Positions 20,026 to 33,000 of a stretch of 64,000 nt of DNA are shown here, piece by piece. Below the pieces are notes generated by a model that worked only from the letters and a program-made list of their open reading frames with translations, was not told where the DNA came from and did not search any database. This DNA comes from Deinandra increscens subsp. villosa (taxonomy: Eukaryota > Streptophyta > Magnoliopsida > Asterales > Asteraceae), in NCBI GenBank assembly GCA_039602395.1, contig JBCNJP010000017.1:97378713-97442712 (forward strand), given 5' to 3'. Within the stretch, counting starts at the first letter, position 1, and every line of letters starts with the position of its first letter. Made by a program: the position numbers and the translations under genes.

Positions 20026-20045
20026 TTTGGCGCCCACCGTGGGGC
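20026..20045 (+). promoter_or_regulatory. primer-binding site of the Gypsy-type element
   Basis: TTTGGCGCCCACCGTGGGGC, a sequence common just inside the 5' LTR of plant Gypsy elements, one base after the LTR end. It would pair with the 3' end of a host tRNA to prime minus-strand synthesis. Confidence 0.75.
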
Positions 20046-20104
20046 AAACGGTGTTTGAATTCAGCTAAAAGCCTTGATCTTCTTCCCATAACCAATTCTT
20101 GAAA

Positions 20105-20953
20105 ATGTCGAGCCAACAAAAGATTACTTCGAAATCTGTTTCATCCACTAAACCGACCGTCAATGCTGGTCTTCCCCCAATGATGAAGAAAGTGGCTGAT
20201 ACTAATGCTAAAGGAGTGGAATACCCCACTTTTACTGGATCTCAAGGTACGTCCACTGACTCTACTATTTCTAATAATGATCTCTATGTTTTGATCAGGC
20301 AAATGAAGGCCCATGCGGATGAACAAACCAAAACCAACGAGAGAATGATGAAGGAGATCATGGAATTGAAGAAATCTAAGAAACCAGTAGAGGAAATCAG
20401 CCCTTTGATCCCAAAATCATTCGGGTTTAACTCTCCGGAAATATCGGAGCAGCCGAAACAGAAAATAAATCCCTCTACTGTTCAAAAGTCAGGTATTGCA
20501 ACAGTTACCACTGCAGGATCCTCAGGCACTCAGCATCAGAAGACTTCCAGGATGATGGATCTGGAATACTCTGGATTCTACTATGAGCAACCCCCAGAAT
20601 CTTACTACAGCGAATATGGAAGTCAGCAGCCGCCGAGATGCTCAAGTCAGCAACCAGCCGGGTTTTTAAACCATCGGGTGCCAGCAGTCTCAATGCATCA
20701 ATCCGCATCTCGACCACAACAATTCGCGGCAACAAACCTACATGAGCCTTGGAGTCAGCAATCAGCAATGCCTACTCCACAGATGCCACAGGGATCCTCA
20801 TCTCAGCCATTCCAACCATATCGGAGCCGCTTCCGAGCAGCTCAGGATCCTCAAGGATCCTTATTTTCTAACCCTACTGTCTCTACAGGCACATTCCCAG
20901 GTTCATCTCAGGAGATGCATGAGGGAGACTTCATCCCCATGCAAGTGGAGACT
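20105..20953 (+). CDS. Gypsy-type element gag, N-terminal part, cut by the gap
   Basis: From ATG at 20105 (in frame with an upstream TTG at 20099) the frame stays open to the N run at 20954. The N-terminus is a Ser/Thr-rich segment followed by a charged helix (residues about 65-95, KTNERMMKEIMELKKSKK), then a long Gln/Pro/Ser-rich, low-complexity region. No capsid core or zinc knuckle is reached before the gap. The position 60-80 bp after the primer-binding site supports a gag call; similarity alone does not. Confidence 0.6.
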
Positions 20954-21453
20954 NNNNNNNNNNNNNNNNNNNNNNNNNNNNNNNNNNNNNNNNNNNNNNN
21001 NNNNNNNNNNNNNNNNNNNNNNNNNNNNNNNNNNNNNNNNNNNNNNNNNNNNNNNNNNNNNNNNNNNNNNNNNNNNNNNNNNNNNNNNNNNNNNNNNNNN
21101 NNNNNNNNNNNNNNNNNNNNNNNNNNNNNNNNNNNNNNNNNNNNNNNNNNNNNNNNNNNNNNNNNNNNNNNNNNNNNNNNNNNNNNNNNNNNNNNNNNNN
21201 NNNNNNNNNNNNNNNNNNNNNNNNNNNNNNNNNNNNNNNNNNNNNNNNNNNNNNNNNNNNNNNNNNNNNNNNNNNNNNNNNNNNNNNNNNNNNNNNNNNN
21301 NNNNNNNNNNNNNNNNNNNNNNNNNNNNNNNNNNNNNNNNNNNNNNNNNNNNNNNNNNNNNNNNNNNNNNNNNNNNNNNNNNNNNNNNNNNNNNNNNNNN
21401 NNNNNNNNNNNNNNNNNNNNNNNNNNNNNNNNNNNNNNNNNNNNNNNNNNNNN
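20954..21453. other. assembly gap (500 N)
   Basis: Exactly 500 N. The Gypsy-type gag runs into it, but the sequence after it shows no Gypsy pol or LTR, so the two sides may not be adjacent in the genome. Confidence 0.98.
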
Positions 21454-21532
21454 CGGGTTGTCACACATAATGAGTTGAGAAGACCAAGATTTTAACTGCG
21501 GAAGTCTCTTTAGATTATTACTTACCTGCAAT

Positions 21533-21707
21533 TATTGGCGTAGCTTTGTGAAGACCGAGGGGTGACCACCCCTCTGATTTTTGGTCCAGTAGTATTAATT
21601 TTTGTGATTTTTTCCAAAAAAAATTATATATATTAAGAATAGTCCCCTTGGCTTATTGCCACGTGACTTATCGCCCCCGAAAATTTTTAGTTCAAGCTTC
21701 GCCACTG
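21533..21707. mobile_element. short hAT-like MITE (175 bp)
   Basis: The right end reads GAAGCTTGGCGAAG-type sequence ending GCCACTG (complement CAGTGGCGAAGC). The left end is a mutated version (TATTGGCGTAGC). Flanking octamers CCTGCAAT (21525-21532) and CCTGTGAT (21708-21715) agree at six of eight positions, fitting an aged 8-bp hAT duplication. Confidence 0.55.
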
Positions 21708-22351
21708 CCTGTGATGGAGAGGGTGTGTTCTCAGGATATCTCAGATGCCAAAAGAGTAACCGTTTCATTACAATGGGAGTAGGTAGAGATGGAGAACGAA
21801 TCAGGGGGTAAGCAACGTTATGACTGACATGTTAAAGCTTGAGGTAGCTTCAATGGGCCTTCAAGTTAACTAAAGAGAAGGACGTTGCAACTACTGGTGA
21901 AGGAAGATTACAAGAGGTACAAATAATGAAGAAGATGAAGGATAGTTCAAGCGTCCATGTGAGAGATTCTTGGGTGTGATATGGAGGCTCGACCAAGGGA
22001 GGGCAGTCGGCCCTAGCTTTGCATTGGCTTAATTTTGGGAAAGGTTACAACTAATTCTAATACTTTGTTAGATTAATTTGTTATGATCTTGTTACCTAAA
22101 TTAGATTGTTTAAAATCTAATTCTCTAGTCTATAGATACTAGACCCCTTGTACTTGTAATTCCTAAAGCACAAGCAATATAAAGCCTAGTTGCAAAGTGG
22201 ATTAGGTCATTTTAGACTACAAATCATGTGTTTCTATTTTTTCGCATATATTGAAAGAGTGTGTATTTTCATTAGTTTGGTGATTTATTATCTAGTTGAT
22301 TTTCTAACATCTATAATTGTAGAATCATTTTGATTGAACTTTAACGGTTAT
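21708..22351. other. intergenic sequence, nothing firmly recognised
   Basis: Scattered stops in all frames. The part from about 22000 to 22200 resembles an LTR promoter region (CTATAGATACTAGACCCC then an AT-rich leader), but no partner repeat is present. GTTAT at 22347-22351 is the target duplication of the Copia nest. Confidence 0.4.
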
Positions 22352-22618
22352 TGTTGGGGTATGAATCACGCACACAAAAACTTATGAACAACAATGAGAA
22401 GAGAATAAAACAAAAAGAACGAGATTGAAAGTAGTTCGATCTAAAATGGCCTACATCCACAAGCAGCAATTAGGGTTTCTTTGTGTTAGGTGCTCAAAAG
22501 GAAAGTAATTACATGACATGATCACATATAGAAAAGATCTAGGATACCATGGGCCAAGCCCATTCTCTACCCATTATAGCAAAAGGTCCATAAATGGCAA
22601 ATTCCACCATACCCAACG
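22352..22618 (-). mobile_element. 3' LTR of Copia element 2
   Basis: Shares order and sequence with 36236-36509, including AAAATGG-CTA-TCCA, GCAGCAAT, GGGTTTCTTTGTGTTAGGTGCTCAAAAGG and GGGCCAAGCCCATTCT. Ends TGTT/CAACA are partly mutated. Confidence 0.88.
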
Positions 22619-22665
22619 ATTATCTCACTTTGTGGTCTTTGATAATCTTCAACTTCTACCACTTA

Positions 22666-25364
22666 TGTAACCTTTCAGAAATCCGGATACTCGATTTGAA
22701 TCCATAATGTAATCCGATTTTGTGATTGATAATCAAATAAAAGGGTTATGTTTGATTATGATATTTTATACTTAATTTTATGTTATTGGATCAATTATTA
22801 TGTTCATTGATCGATTTGATGTTCGATTTATCACTATTTCGGATTTTACTGCCAACGCGACGTTATCTACGTTTAACCGGGTAATTAGAGCAATCTAAAC
22901 ATGTATAAGGCTTGTTTGTAATGCTAGTTACACATACAAGTAATTACAAGTGAAGATGTGCGAAGGTTCGATGTTTAGAACGCAAACGGCGAAAGTCCAG
23001 TAAATCCCGCTCGGTTTTGGGTTTAGCCGAGAGATCACGTTTTTTTAGTATCGTATGTCAGATTTATCATATTTATGAGTCTAACAGTCATATATGATGT
23101 CACGAGTCATCACACACTAAATCGAGTAATAAAACGTTGGTGATTTGACCAAAAGTGATAGTTACACTAAAACCGACCAAAACGTGTAATTTAACCTAAT
23201 TTGTGCATTTCTATGTGTTGCATGACATATTTATATTCGTTTTGAGTGGATTAAATGTGGTTAATATGATGGGATGATGGATTGAGTAATTTGGGTGAAA
23301 GCGGGACTCGAAAACATCAAAAAAACGAAGAATCGAGCACGTGAATCGAGGATCAGGTAAGGAAAAGTCCGGGCATGCTCCAAGCATATCGCTTGGAGCA
23401 TATAGGTGCCCTCGGCGATACGCCTAGTTTGCAAATTTCAGCAAAACCCTAATTTGCTCCCTATAAATGCATCTTAAGTCACCATGCTCCTCACTTTCAC
23501 CCCTAATCACCTCCAAACAACCAGTTTTGGTTGTAAACTCTCAAGACCTCCATTTTTAAATATTTAGAGCTCAATCTTGGTGCTTTCAAGCCTAAATTAG
23601 TGTCGGTTTTCCCCTATTCGGTATGTTTTCTAAAAAACCATGCTTCTATCACCTTCAATCCTTCATCCTTCTTCATCAAGATCTGAATTTTTGTGTTTAA
23701 TGACTTGGATCTATGCCATGCTTGATAGATCTAGGGTTTTTATGATCAAAGGTGCAATTTTTGTGCATAAAGTTTCCATCTTTCTTGATTCAATGGTTGA
23801 ATCGCTATGGATCTTTGATATGCATGAACTTTGATGATTAGATCTCCATAAAAATGTCATCTTGGATATATATCTAGGTTTTTAGCTTGAGAAAAATCAT
23901 CATGTTATAGATATAGGGTTTTTCATGTCAAGACTTGATTTTTGTGCTTCAAATTGATGAGATCTATGCTGAGCATGCTCTCTAGGACTAGATCTATGAT
24001 TATGAACATAAAGTTTGGATTTTTTTATGACATAAATGGACTAGATTCATGTCATGCATGTTCCTAGTTATTGGATCTAGTGATGTCATGGTAAAAATTA
24101 GATTTTTATGATGTAATCAAGCTAGATCTATGTTATTCATGCTCCTAATTGCTAGATCTAGGGTTTGATCATATGATATTGTCCTCTTGATGCTAGATCT
24201 AGGGTTTCTCCATGAAAAGTTGACCGTTTGATGTTAGATCTAGAATGTTGTCATGAAAATGATCATCTTGATGATAGATTTAGGGTTTACCCATGTTAAA
24301 ATAGCTAGATTGATTATGTTGCATGATGAAACCATGTTTAGACATATTAGGATAACTTTTGGCCATTAGATGATTTTAATTGAATTACATGAAAATAAAT
24401 ATTTATGTCAAATTGTCATGAGAATAAATAGATAAATTAATATTTTTGCCATCATTGACTTAGACTTAGGTTTGACCCTATTTATTGATAAATCTATCCC
24501 ATACGTATCACCACATCAAGTCACAAACGAGTCATGTTTTCCGTCGTGTCTGATATGTCGTTTCAAGTCATAAAATTTTAATTATTTACTTATTTATTTA
24601 TTTATTTTGTTTTCATCTATGATCGATCGTCAAGGTGATCTCTGGACTTGATTTCTCATCCCGCTATTGCTGATTTTCTATATTTTCATCATTGTGATCA
24701 TTTGAGTTTTCATAGTCCCTTTTTACTTAAATGTTTTTGGGGTGCAACATGTACAAGTATCCAAACTCTGGTTATACATGTGTATTCTATGTTCGATATG
24801 TGTATGTAACTTGTATGAATTGTGATTATTGAATGATGAACGATAAGCGTAATTATTAACACTAAAAAGGTCAGGTTACGATAATAGATCTATTGGCTTG
24901 ACAAGCCCACATAGCATGTCTGGTATTGGCGCCGAGTGATTTGAAGCCTAGTTGTCAAGGGTTGGATTACTTTCACTTTTATACTTTATTTCATATGCTA
25001 ATGATTAATTCTATAATTCATGAACGCATGTTTTTTTAATGATACAACTAAACCTGTGATTACTCACCAACTATTTTTAGTTGACTCTTTTGTTGTACAT
25101 GTTGCAGGTAATGCCGTTTGATTTCAGTTATCGTCACCATACGTTGCATGAACTTAGAGAGACCTTTAATTAAAAACAAAGACTTATTATGATTATCATG
25201 GATGTTTTATTTGGATTGTAATTTCTTAATCATGCTTGAATTGTATTTTGTTTTATGCTATGAAATGGGCTTCATTAAGAATATCGCAATATTTTAATTA
25301 GTGTTGTGAGAATCTGGACAATCATCGCATCCCGACATATTCCGTTGTCGGTTGGGGTGTGACA
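22666..25364 (+). mobile_element. solo LTR, family A, plus orientation (2.7 kb)
   Basis: Begins TGTAACCTTTCAG, ends GTTGGGGTGTGACA, and is flanked by a perfect ACTTA duplication (22661-22665, 25365-25369). There is no internal retroelement domain, so it is a solo LTR left by LTR-LTR recombination. It is diverged from but collinear with 30089-33270. A TATA-like CTATAAATG lies near 23461, preceded by the palindromic motif GGCGATACGCC near 23417. The many RGATCTAGGGTTT repeats at 23820-24300 are part of its R/U5. Confidence 0.85.
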
Positions 25365-25369
25365 ACTTA

Positions 25370-27311
25370 AAGTCTTGAACATCTGTAATCTCCTTTTCTT
25401 ATCCTTATTGCATCTACCGGCCTTCTCATCATTACTTAACAAGGCCAATTGAAGTTATTCAAAGCTTCAACTTCTCTAAGGTAATAACCTTAGTTAGAAT
25501 GTTTGGTGGATTAGAAGTTCCTTTTATCTTTTTTAGCTTCAAAGTATCTTCACTAATCAAACCTCTGATAAAGTAATATCTGAGATGGATGTGCTTTGTC
25601 TTTCATGGAGCACCGGATTCTTAGCAAGGTGAATAACACTCTAACTGTCATAGTACAGTGAATAGTCCATCTACTTCTTCTTCCATAAAGTTCTTCAACC
25701 ATACAAGCTACTTGTCAGTTTCAACAAATGCCATGTAATTTGCTTCTGTGGTTGAGAATTCAACACTCTTCTACATTATGAACATCTAACTGACTGTCAA
25801 ACCGCTAGTGCTTTTGAAAGACTACTTGCACCTACCCATATCTGCATCGGTATAGCCCCTCGGGCTAACATCTTTCCCCATAAAACATAATGCCATCTTT
25901 GAAGTCTCCTTCAAGTACCTCAACATCCATTTAAATGTATAGCCGCCTCGGACTACCCCCCTAACGACAACAACATGTGCCATATATGGCCTCGTACACA
26001 CCATCACAGACATTAAATTGCCAACTGCTAATGCATATTATGGGCATTCACAGTTCAGTTTGAAAACATGAAACTGCTCAAACCGGTCATTGGTTTGGCT
26101 TAACGGTTGGTTTTTCTTTTTATGGTTTAGCTTGTGGCTTGAGAATTTTCAAACTATAATGAATGGCTTGGCTTGTAGTTCTAAATTTTTCAAACCCCAC
26201 AAAACCAAATCGGACCGTGCAATTAAATCTATTTGATTTTTATAGTACGGGATATTAGGTATATTGAACTTTATATGTTTTATAAAATTTATTTAAATTA
26301 TTTAAATTACATCAAGCTAAAGAATTAAACAATATTGAGCCCTCGTGAATTTTAGTATATGGTAGCTATAATCTCTTATGTGTTATGACACTTGTTTGAG
26401 CTTTTATTTTGACAGCTTCATATGTTATTTGGTAGCTTCTACTTCTTACAACTTCAGAGCTTCTTATATTATTTGGTAGCTTGTATCTTTCTTACGTTAT
26501 TTGGTAGCATGTAATTTGGAACTAGCTTGAACTTCTTTTATGTGTCATGACATTGTTTTTTTATATTTTATGGTTTATTGTAGACAATTTGTTTAAAGGG
26601 ACAAAAGCCTAAACCGGGAAACCAAACTAATTCCAAACCTGATTTCACATTTCAACAGTTCGGTTTTGGTTTTCAATATTCAAAAACCATTACTAGCGGT
26701 TTGGCTTCAGTTTGACCTAAAACTGTCCAAACCGGACCGCGAAAACCCCTAATGCATATGAAACTTTAGCCAACAATGTGCCTTTGATCTTGGCATGTTT
26801 AAGGTTGAACTTCTCTAATACTTTCCTGATGTACTTCTCCTATAGTATCAAAGACCCAACTTTCTAATTTCTCGCCATGCTCATCCCGAGTATCTGTTTT
26901 CTCGGGTCTAGATCTTTCATCTCGCTACTGTCAGTATTGGAAACGTCCTTAGTTCCTCAATTCATTCTGTGGCTCGAAATCCATCATTGGCTAAACAACT
27001 CTTCAAACATATGTCTTTTCAACTTCTTGATCTCTAACATGTCCAATCCATCAATTAACATATCTTCTACATAAAACAATAGAATGATATATGAACCGTT
27101 AAACTTCTTAATGTAACAGTAGTGGTTCATTTCACATCTCTTGTAACCCATTTTGCCCATAAAGTTATCAAACTTCCGCTACCACTGTCTAGGAGTCTGC
27201 CTTAGACCGTATAAGTTTTTCTTCAACTTACACACCAAAATTTTCCTTTCCCTTGACTTGAAATTCTTTTGGTCGTGTCATGTAAATGTCTTCATCAAGA
27301 TCACCATTTAG
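25370..27311 (-). pseudogene. Copia element 2 RNase H and reverse transcriptase (C-terminal half), decayed
   Basis: On the minus strand the remnants read, in order, the end of the RT with a mutated YVDD box (FYVEDML, near 27070) and then RNase H motifs (VCTRP, WMLRYLKETSKMALCF, YTDADMGRCK, 25822-26013). They are separated by stops and frameshifts. An hAT MITE (26039-26751) interrupts it, and the family-B solo LTR splits it from its N-terminal half at KAFLNGDLDE. Non-functional. Confidence 0.85.
26039..26751. mobile_element. hAT-type MITE (713 bp) in Copia element 2
   Basis: Ends TATGGGCATTC... and ...GAAAACCCCTA (complement TAGGGGTTTTCGCGG), the TAGGGGTGTTCGCGGTTCGGTTT type. A perfect 8-bp duplication ATGCATAT lies on both sides (26031-26038, 26752-26759). 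It is internally AT-rich and non-coding. Confidence 0.85.
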
Positions 27312-27316
27312 GAAAG

Positions 27317-29157
27317 TGATGTGTTGCAAAACACATGGGTTTTCCTTTACGTTTTTGGGTCGTTTTGTGAGTCTTTCGAGTCATTTTACGTAGGTTTTTA
27401 GTTGTTTTTTATTATTAGTGTCTTAATGTGTGTTTCGTGTTAATTTTGCAGTTCTAGTGCAGTTCCCGAGAGAAAACGAGCATTGGAAAAGAATTGAAGA
27501 ATAAAACAGACAAAAATGTTGAAAAAAGATCACTAGGCGTATCGCCTAGTGCTTCTGAGGGATCAGGCGATACGCGAGCTACAAGAAAGTCAAAGGCGGT
27601 GCTCCGCGCGTTGACCCGACTAATTTGTCTCCATTAGGCCCTAGGCATATCGCCTGCTGCTGCTGAGTCCTCAAAGCGATACTTGGATCTTGCCGTAACT
27701 CCATTAGGCCCTAGGCATATACGCTTGGAGGCTAAAGTTCCGGAAACCCTAAAATTTCAATTATAAATACAAGTTGAAGGGTTTCAGTCGAGATAACTTG
27801 GATCTTGCCGTAACTCAGAGTTCCAGGAGACGATTTTGGAGCAGGAGATCGAGAGAGAAGCATCTTGAGGCCTTGGATTGAAGCATTCGACATCTAATCG
27901 CTTTCCGGGTTCTTGTTTACTTTGATTTATCTTTCGTTTTTCATAGATCAGATCTTGTCCATGTTTAAAGTTACTATTTTGATTATGGTTCTGGACATGT
28001 CAATCATTCTTGGCTTATTCTATTGTACCACTTAGACCTAATTGATGAATAGTTAGCGTTTTTCGACTTTTCTTGATTATGACAATTGTTTGACTGCTTG
28101 ATAATCTATTGCAATTCCTTTAATTTTCTGTGATTGTTGCGTATGCATATTTCAATTAGGGTTCTGATTGTTAATTGGTGTTTGTGTTGCCTACGAATGT
28201 TTTTCGGGTCGGGTAATGCATCTAAAGGTGTTAGCTTTAGGGTTTTCATCTAAGGAATAGTTTAGGAGACGTCCCGAACTAGAACATTGATTAATAGTTT
28301 GTATCTTAATTGTTATATTCTGCCTTGTTTAGAACTTAAAAGGGGATAAACTTGTGAATTAGTTGGGTTGGTTAATTGTCTAGGTTAAGATTGTCTCAAA
28401 AGGAAGTCCCCTAGGTTAAGCGATCAATTTGTTAGTTGTGACCTTCATAGCGGTTAGAGGTAGCTCCTATTGCCTTAGGGTGCCTTAGATTAATTTCGCG
28501 GGTGGTTAGGGTAATTGAATTGGGATATACTCAAAAGGTGAACCAATTAATTGAGTGGTTGAATTATCAGTTATGATGAACTTAAAAAGTGAACTAACAA
28601 ATCAGGGAGCGTTTTCCAACCATTAGGATTCTTATCAGTTACGTCCGGAGAGGATTTCAGGGGCTCATAGGTTTTCTTTAGGTTGCATCTTTAGATCTTG
28701 ATTTAGTCATAATTGTCATAGTTAAGGGAAGTCGTTAGCGTTAACTACGATTCTAGGTCTAGGTGGTATTTCGCATCATATATGGTTCTCGTTTCAGGTT
28801 TGAGTTGTTGGTTTGCTTTCCATTTTTAGTAATTTCTAATTTTAGCAATTTCTCTTTTTAGTAAGTTTCAAGAATTAGTTAATTTTAATTTAGTTAATTT
28901 TAGCTAATTTAATTAGTCAATTAATTATTCAAATCAAAAAACCAAATTTTATAAATTAATCAGTAATTTATTTTCTTAGTTAATTTTGTCTTCTTAGTGT
29001 CTCTAGGGTTCGACTTCGGTTTACCGATAGCTATTCTACATTCGATATGTTTGCTTGCCTATTGATTCGGTCTAGTTTTAGGTTAATTGGGTTTAATTTA
29101 GTGTGTCTAGGTCTAGGATAATTTTTATTATTTTTATAGATCGATTTTTGCACATTA
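27317..29157 (+). mobile_element. solo LTR, family B (1.84 kb) in Copia element 2
   Basis: Begins TGATGTGTTGCAAAACAC and ends TTTTTGCACATTA, with a perfect 5-bp duplication GAAAG (27312-27316, 29158-29162). It cuts the Copia RT within AFLNGD. The interior has no coding domain. A TATA box TTATAAATACA lies near 27761, and palindromic motifs (CTAGGCGTATCGCCTAG at about 27534) lie upstream. A 20-base repeat (CTTGGATCTTGCCGTAACTC) occurs near 27683 and 27798. Confidence 0.85.
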
Positions 29158-29162
29158 GAAAG

Positions 29163-30083
29163 CCTTCTTAGATGTAAGTTTTATGCTGCTATGATACTGA
29201 GCACCAGTCTAGTTGTGGTCATCTTCACAACTGGGAGAAAATTCACTTGCAGTCGACACCCTCCTTTTATTGGAAACCTGTAACAACCATCATGGCTTTA
29301 AATCTCTTTGTACGATTCTACTCATCTTTGACCGTGACACCCATTTATTTGAAAAACCTTCTTCCCAGCTGTAATTGCATGGGCCGTGGATCGTCTACTC
29401 GGTCGTATAGAAATCAATGTAAAACGATGAACACAAGATGTAAATACAATATGAATTGTATTAGTTCTATACAAGACGAAGCTATTTATAGTTGAACATA
29501 AATGTGCGAACACACGATCAACCGAACTGCCAGTTCGGACAAGTTCGTGTGCATCCGAACTGGCAGTTCGTGTCAGTATCGGATAGCCACAATCTTGTAG
29601 CTTTTATTTTGCATTTGATACTTCACATGACGACCAAGAATCATGCACCAACACCAGCCGAAGTTTAATAAGAACCCATGTCCTTTTTTTTCTCAAGGGA
29701 CTTCATTTCATCTTTCATTGGCAGCTCCCACTGCAACGAATCTTTAACAGTGATAACTTCAGTGTAACTTTATGGTTCTGCATTTTTAGTTAACAAGAGA
29801 AAATAGACAGATGAGGAGTATCGAACAGTAGGTTTATTAACTCTGGTCGACCGTCTAACCTGAGGTGTATCTAGTGGATCTCCTCCCTCAAACTTGGGCC
29901 TTTTGGTGAGCTATCCACATCCTCATTTTTTGAGTTAGCTTGATTATCTGCCTCTGAACTCCCATTATCAGTGCTCTCTGCTGGAGTCTCAGATTCAATT
30001 GTATATGTCTTCATCTTTTTTCTGGTTGTCAAACTATTTAATGTCTTTCTCTGTCTAAACAATTCGAATTTCTTCAAGTCAGC
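29163..30083 (-). pseudogene. Copia element 2 reverse transcriptase, N-terminal half, decayed
   Basis: The minus strand reads a hinge region rich in Ser/Glu (29871-30152), then WELPMKDEMKSLEK, a fragment of KWVFRIK-type sequence (near 29390-29330), and SPVVKMTTTRLVLSIIAA directly before the interruption by family-B LTR. Several stops. The stretch about 29400-29640 does not look like RT and may be a further small insertion with paired palindromes. Confidence 0.75.
29523..29570. repeat. pair of 15-16 bp palindromes
   Basis: CGAACTGCCAGTTCG (29523-29537) and CCGAACTGGCAGTTCG (29555-29570) are each self-complementary and complementary to one another, separated by 17 bases, so the region can fold in several ways. 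It lies within non-RT sequence in Copia element 2. Confidence 0.6.
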
Positions 30084-30088
30084 CTTTC

Positions 30089-33000
30089 TGTCACACCCCA
30101 ACCGACGGCGGAAGATGTCGGGATGCGATGATTGTCCAGATGCACACAACACTATTTAATGTCGTGATATTCTTAATCAACCCATTTCAAATAATTCAAT
30201 TAATGTACTATAATCCAAATGAAGTACATCAAGAATAACAATTAATTTCATTAAGTTCATGTCACAACTATGTCCGCATGCGTCTTAATGTGTCATCAAC
30301 AATAAATTATCATCTAACTGCAGATCCTGTAACATGTATAAAATAAGTGTCACCTACGAATAGTTGGTGAGTAAACATAGGTTTAGTGTACTATATAGAT
30401 TAAAACATTGCGATTCAATGAGTCAAGCGATAATATCCAATTATAATTAACAAGTCTACAAGTGATGTGCACCAAGCCTAGACAGTAAGGGAGCAATCAC
30501 TCGGCGCCCAAGCCCAGGCAGGTAGGGGTGTGAACGATCAGCCGAGCCCGAGCTCGTCTAGGCTCGAGCTCGACTCGTTTAAAATTAACAGAGCTCGAGC
30601 TCGGCTCGATTCGAGCTTTATTTTTGAAGCTCGAGCTCGGCTCGTGAAGAACTATTTAAGCTCAAGCTTGGCTCGTTTATTATTAATTATTATTTTTATA
30701 TAACTTTATAATTAAATTTGTATATATTTAGAATTATACTTTTTTATATAGAAAATAATACATATTATTTACTTATTTTATCATAATTTTATATATAATA
30801 ATCATTATTTATAAATATACTTAAAAAATTAAATAAAAATTATAAAAATAAAATCTCGATAAGGCTCGCGAGCCGGCTCGAGCTCGATATGTAAAGCTCG
30901 GGCTTGAGCTCATTTATTAAACGAGCTTTATTTCAATGCTCGAGCTCGGCTCGAGCTCGTTAAGGCTCGACTCGTTTTGAACTTTTTATCGAGTTGATCT
31001 CGAGTAGCTCACGAGCGACTCAGCTCATTTACACCCCTAAAGACAGGCCAGGTGGGTCATCAGCCAATAGATCTATCATTGTTGTCACGACTTAATGGTT
31101 AATGCTACACATGTGATTATCGATTAGCGATTAGCGAATATCCACACATAGAATTCAACAAGTATCACACAATAGAATATCACACATAGAATTTTGCATA
31201 AATAAGAGTGTAGGGTTTTGAATACTGATATATGTTGCATCCCAAAACGTTTAAAATAAAGAGAGGCTATGAATACTCACCTGATGCGGAGACACAATTT
31301 AGGAGAATGACACCACGAAATGAGGAAAGATAGACCCGATGATAATCTCGACGACTAGAAGAGATAGGGAGAGAAATAAATAAATGATTAATTAAATTAA
31401 TAAATAATTTAATTCACGGCACGACCGACTCGATGGTGATTTGGTGAGGTGATACGTACGTTGTGGTAGATACGTCCAATCCTAAGCTAAGGGTAAGGTC
31501 AAAGAGTACTAATTTGACTATTTATATGAAAGTCAAACATGGTAAAACATAAGTCAACATGGTCAAACAGAAGTCATCATGGTCAAACATGGTCATACAT
31601 GGTCAAACATAAGTCAACATGATCAAACATGGTCATCCATGAAACCCTAATCTTACCTATCATCAAACATGGTGAATATTTGACCTAAACCTGGTTCTAG
31701 TTTCATGAAGTCATAATCATCACATATTTAAGGGTAACGAGCTTAGATCTAGTCCTAATGACATGTAATATAGTAGATCCACCATATTTCAACATGCAAA
31801 CGTGAACTTGTTTAACAAGGAACCTAGATCTAACATGAAATTTAGAGATCTAGTCATATTAAGACATAAAAATGCATCCTTGATGATTATCATGCATAGA
31901 TCTAACCCTAAACATCATACCAATTATAGATCTAGCCACCTAATGTCATAAAGTTTCAACTTATGGTTCTAGCATGTAGATCTAACAAAATATGACATGC
32001 ATGAGGGAGATCAAATCATATAAGGTACCAAATTTACAATCTTAATGAGCAAAACCCTAGATCTATGACATAATTTCATGAAATCCATAGATCTTACCTA
32101 GATCTATCATAAAATTTAATCTTGCATGGATAACCATTAGATCTAGAGATTAGTAACAAACATGGTGAAGATCCAACTCAATTTCATCATAACAAGGTAA
32201 TCTTGATCATGTTATGCATAGATCTATCAAGGATTTTCATATATGATGTAGATCCAACCTTAAATCAACATAAAGTTGCAAACTTTGATCACATAATACA
32301 TGAATCTATCATCTTACATCATTTATAACACAAATCTAACCTAAAAGCATCATAAAGCTTGGATCTTGATCATGCAAATTCAAGTCATAAGAGAAAACTT
32401 ATCGGAAACCGAAAATGATGATGAAATGGGGGAAAAGAGGACGATCCAAGGCTTAAATATTCAAGCTTTAGCTCCCACAAGTGAATTAGAATGGTGAAGG
32501 ATGATTTCCAGGTGCAAATACGTCGTTCTAGGGTTTTAGGGATGGAAGGGAGTTGGAGGCTAATGAGAAAATGATGAATATATAGCTGAAAATTAGGTCT
32601 GCTGAAAACCTCATATCATGCGTATCGCCTAGAGCTTGGGGTTGCTCCAAGCGATACGCTTGGAGCTTCCCCGAAGTTAGGCTTGTTCGATTTTCTTGTT
32701 TTCGTGCTCAGTTCTTTGTTTTTCGAGGTTTTCGAGTCCTGTTTTCTCCCAAATCACCAAATTAATGATCCCATAATGTTCATAACATTAAATCCACTCA
32801 GAATAATAACAAATACGTCACTTAACTCAAACGTATGCACAAATTAGGTCAAAACATGCAATTTTGGTCGGTTTTGGCGTACGTATCGATTTTGGGCAAT
32901 TCACCAACGATTCGCGACTCGATCAAGTGTGTGAAGACTCATGACATGATAATTGATTATTAGACTCATAAAAATGTTGAATTTGATATACGATGACCAA

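Noticed and set aside
23640..23834. Short frame in the family-A solo LTR
   Set aside because: Lies in LTR sequence of GATCTAGGGTTT-type repeats; not kept in the minus copy.
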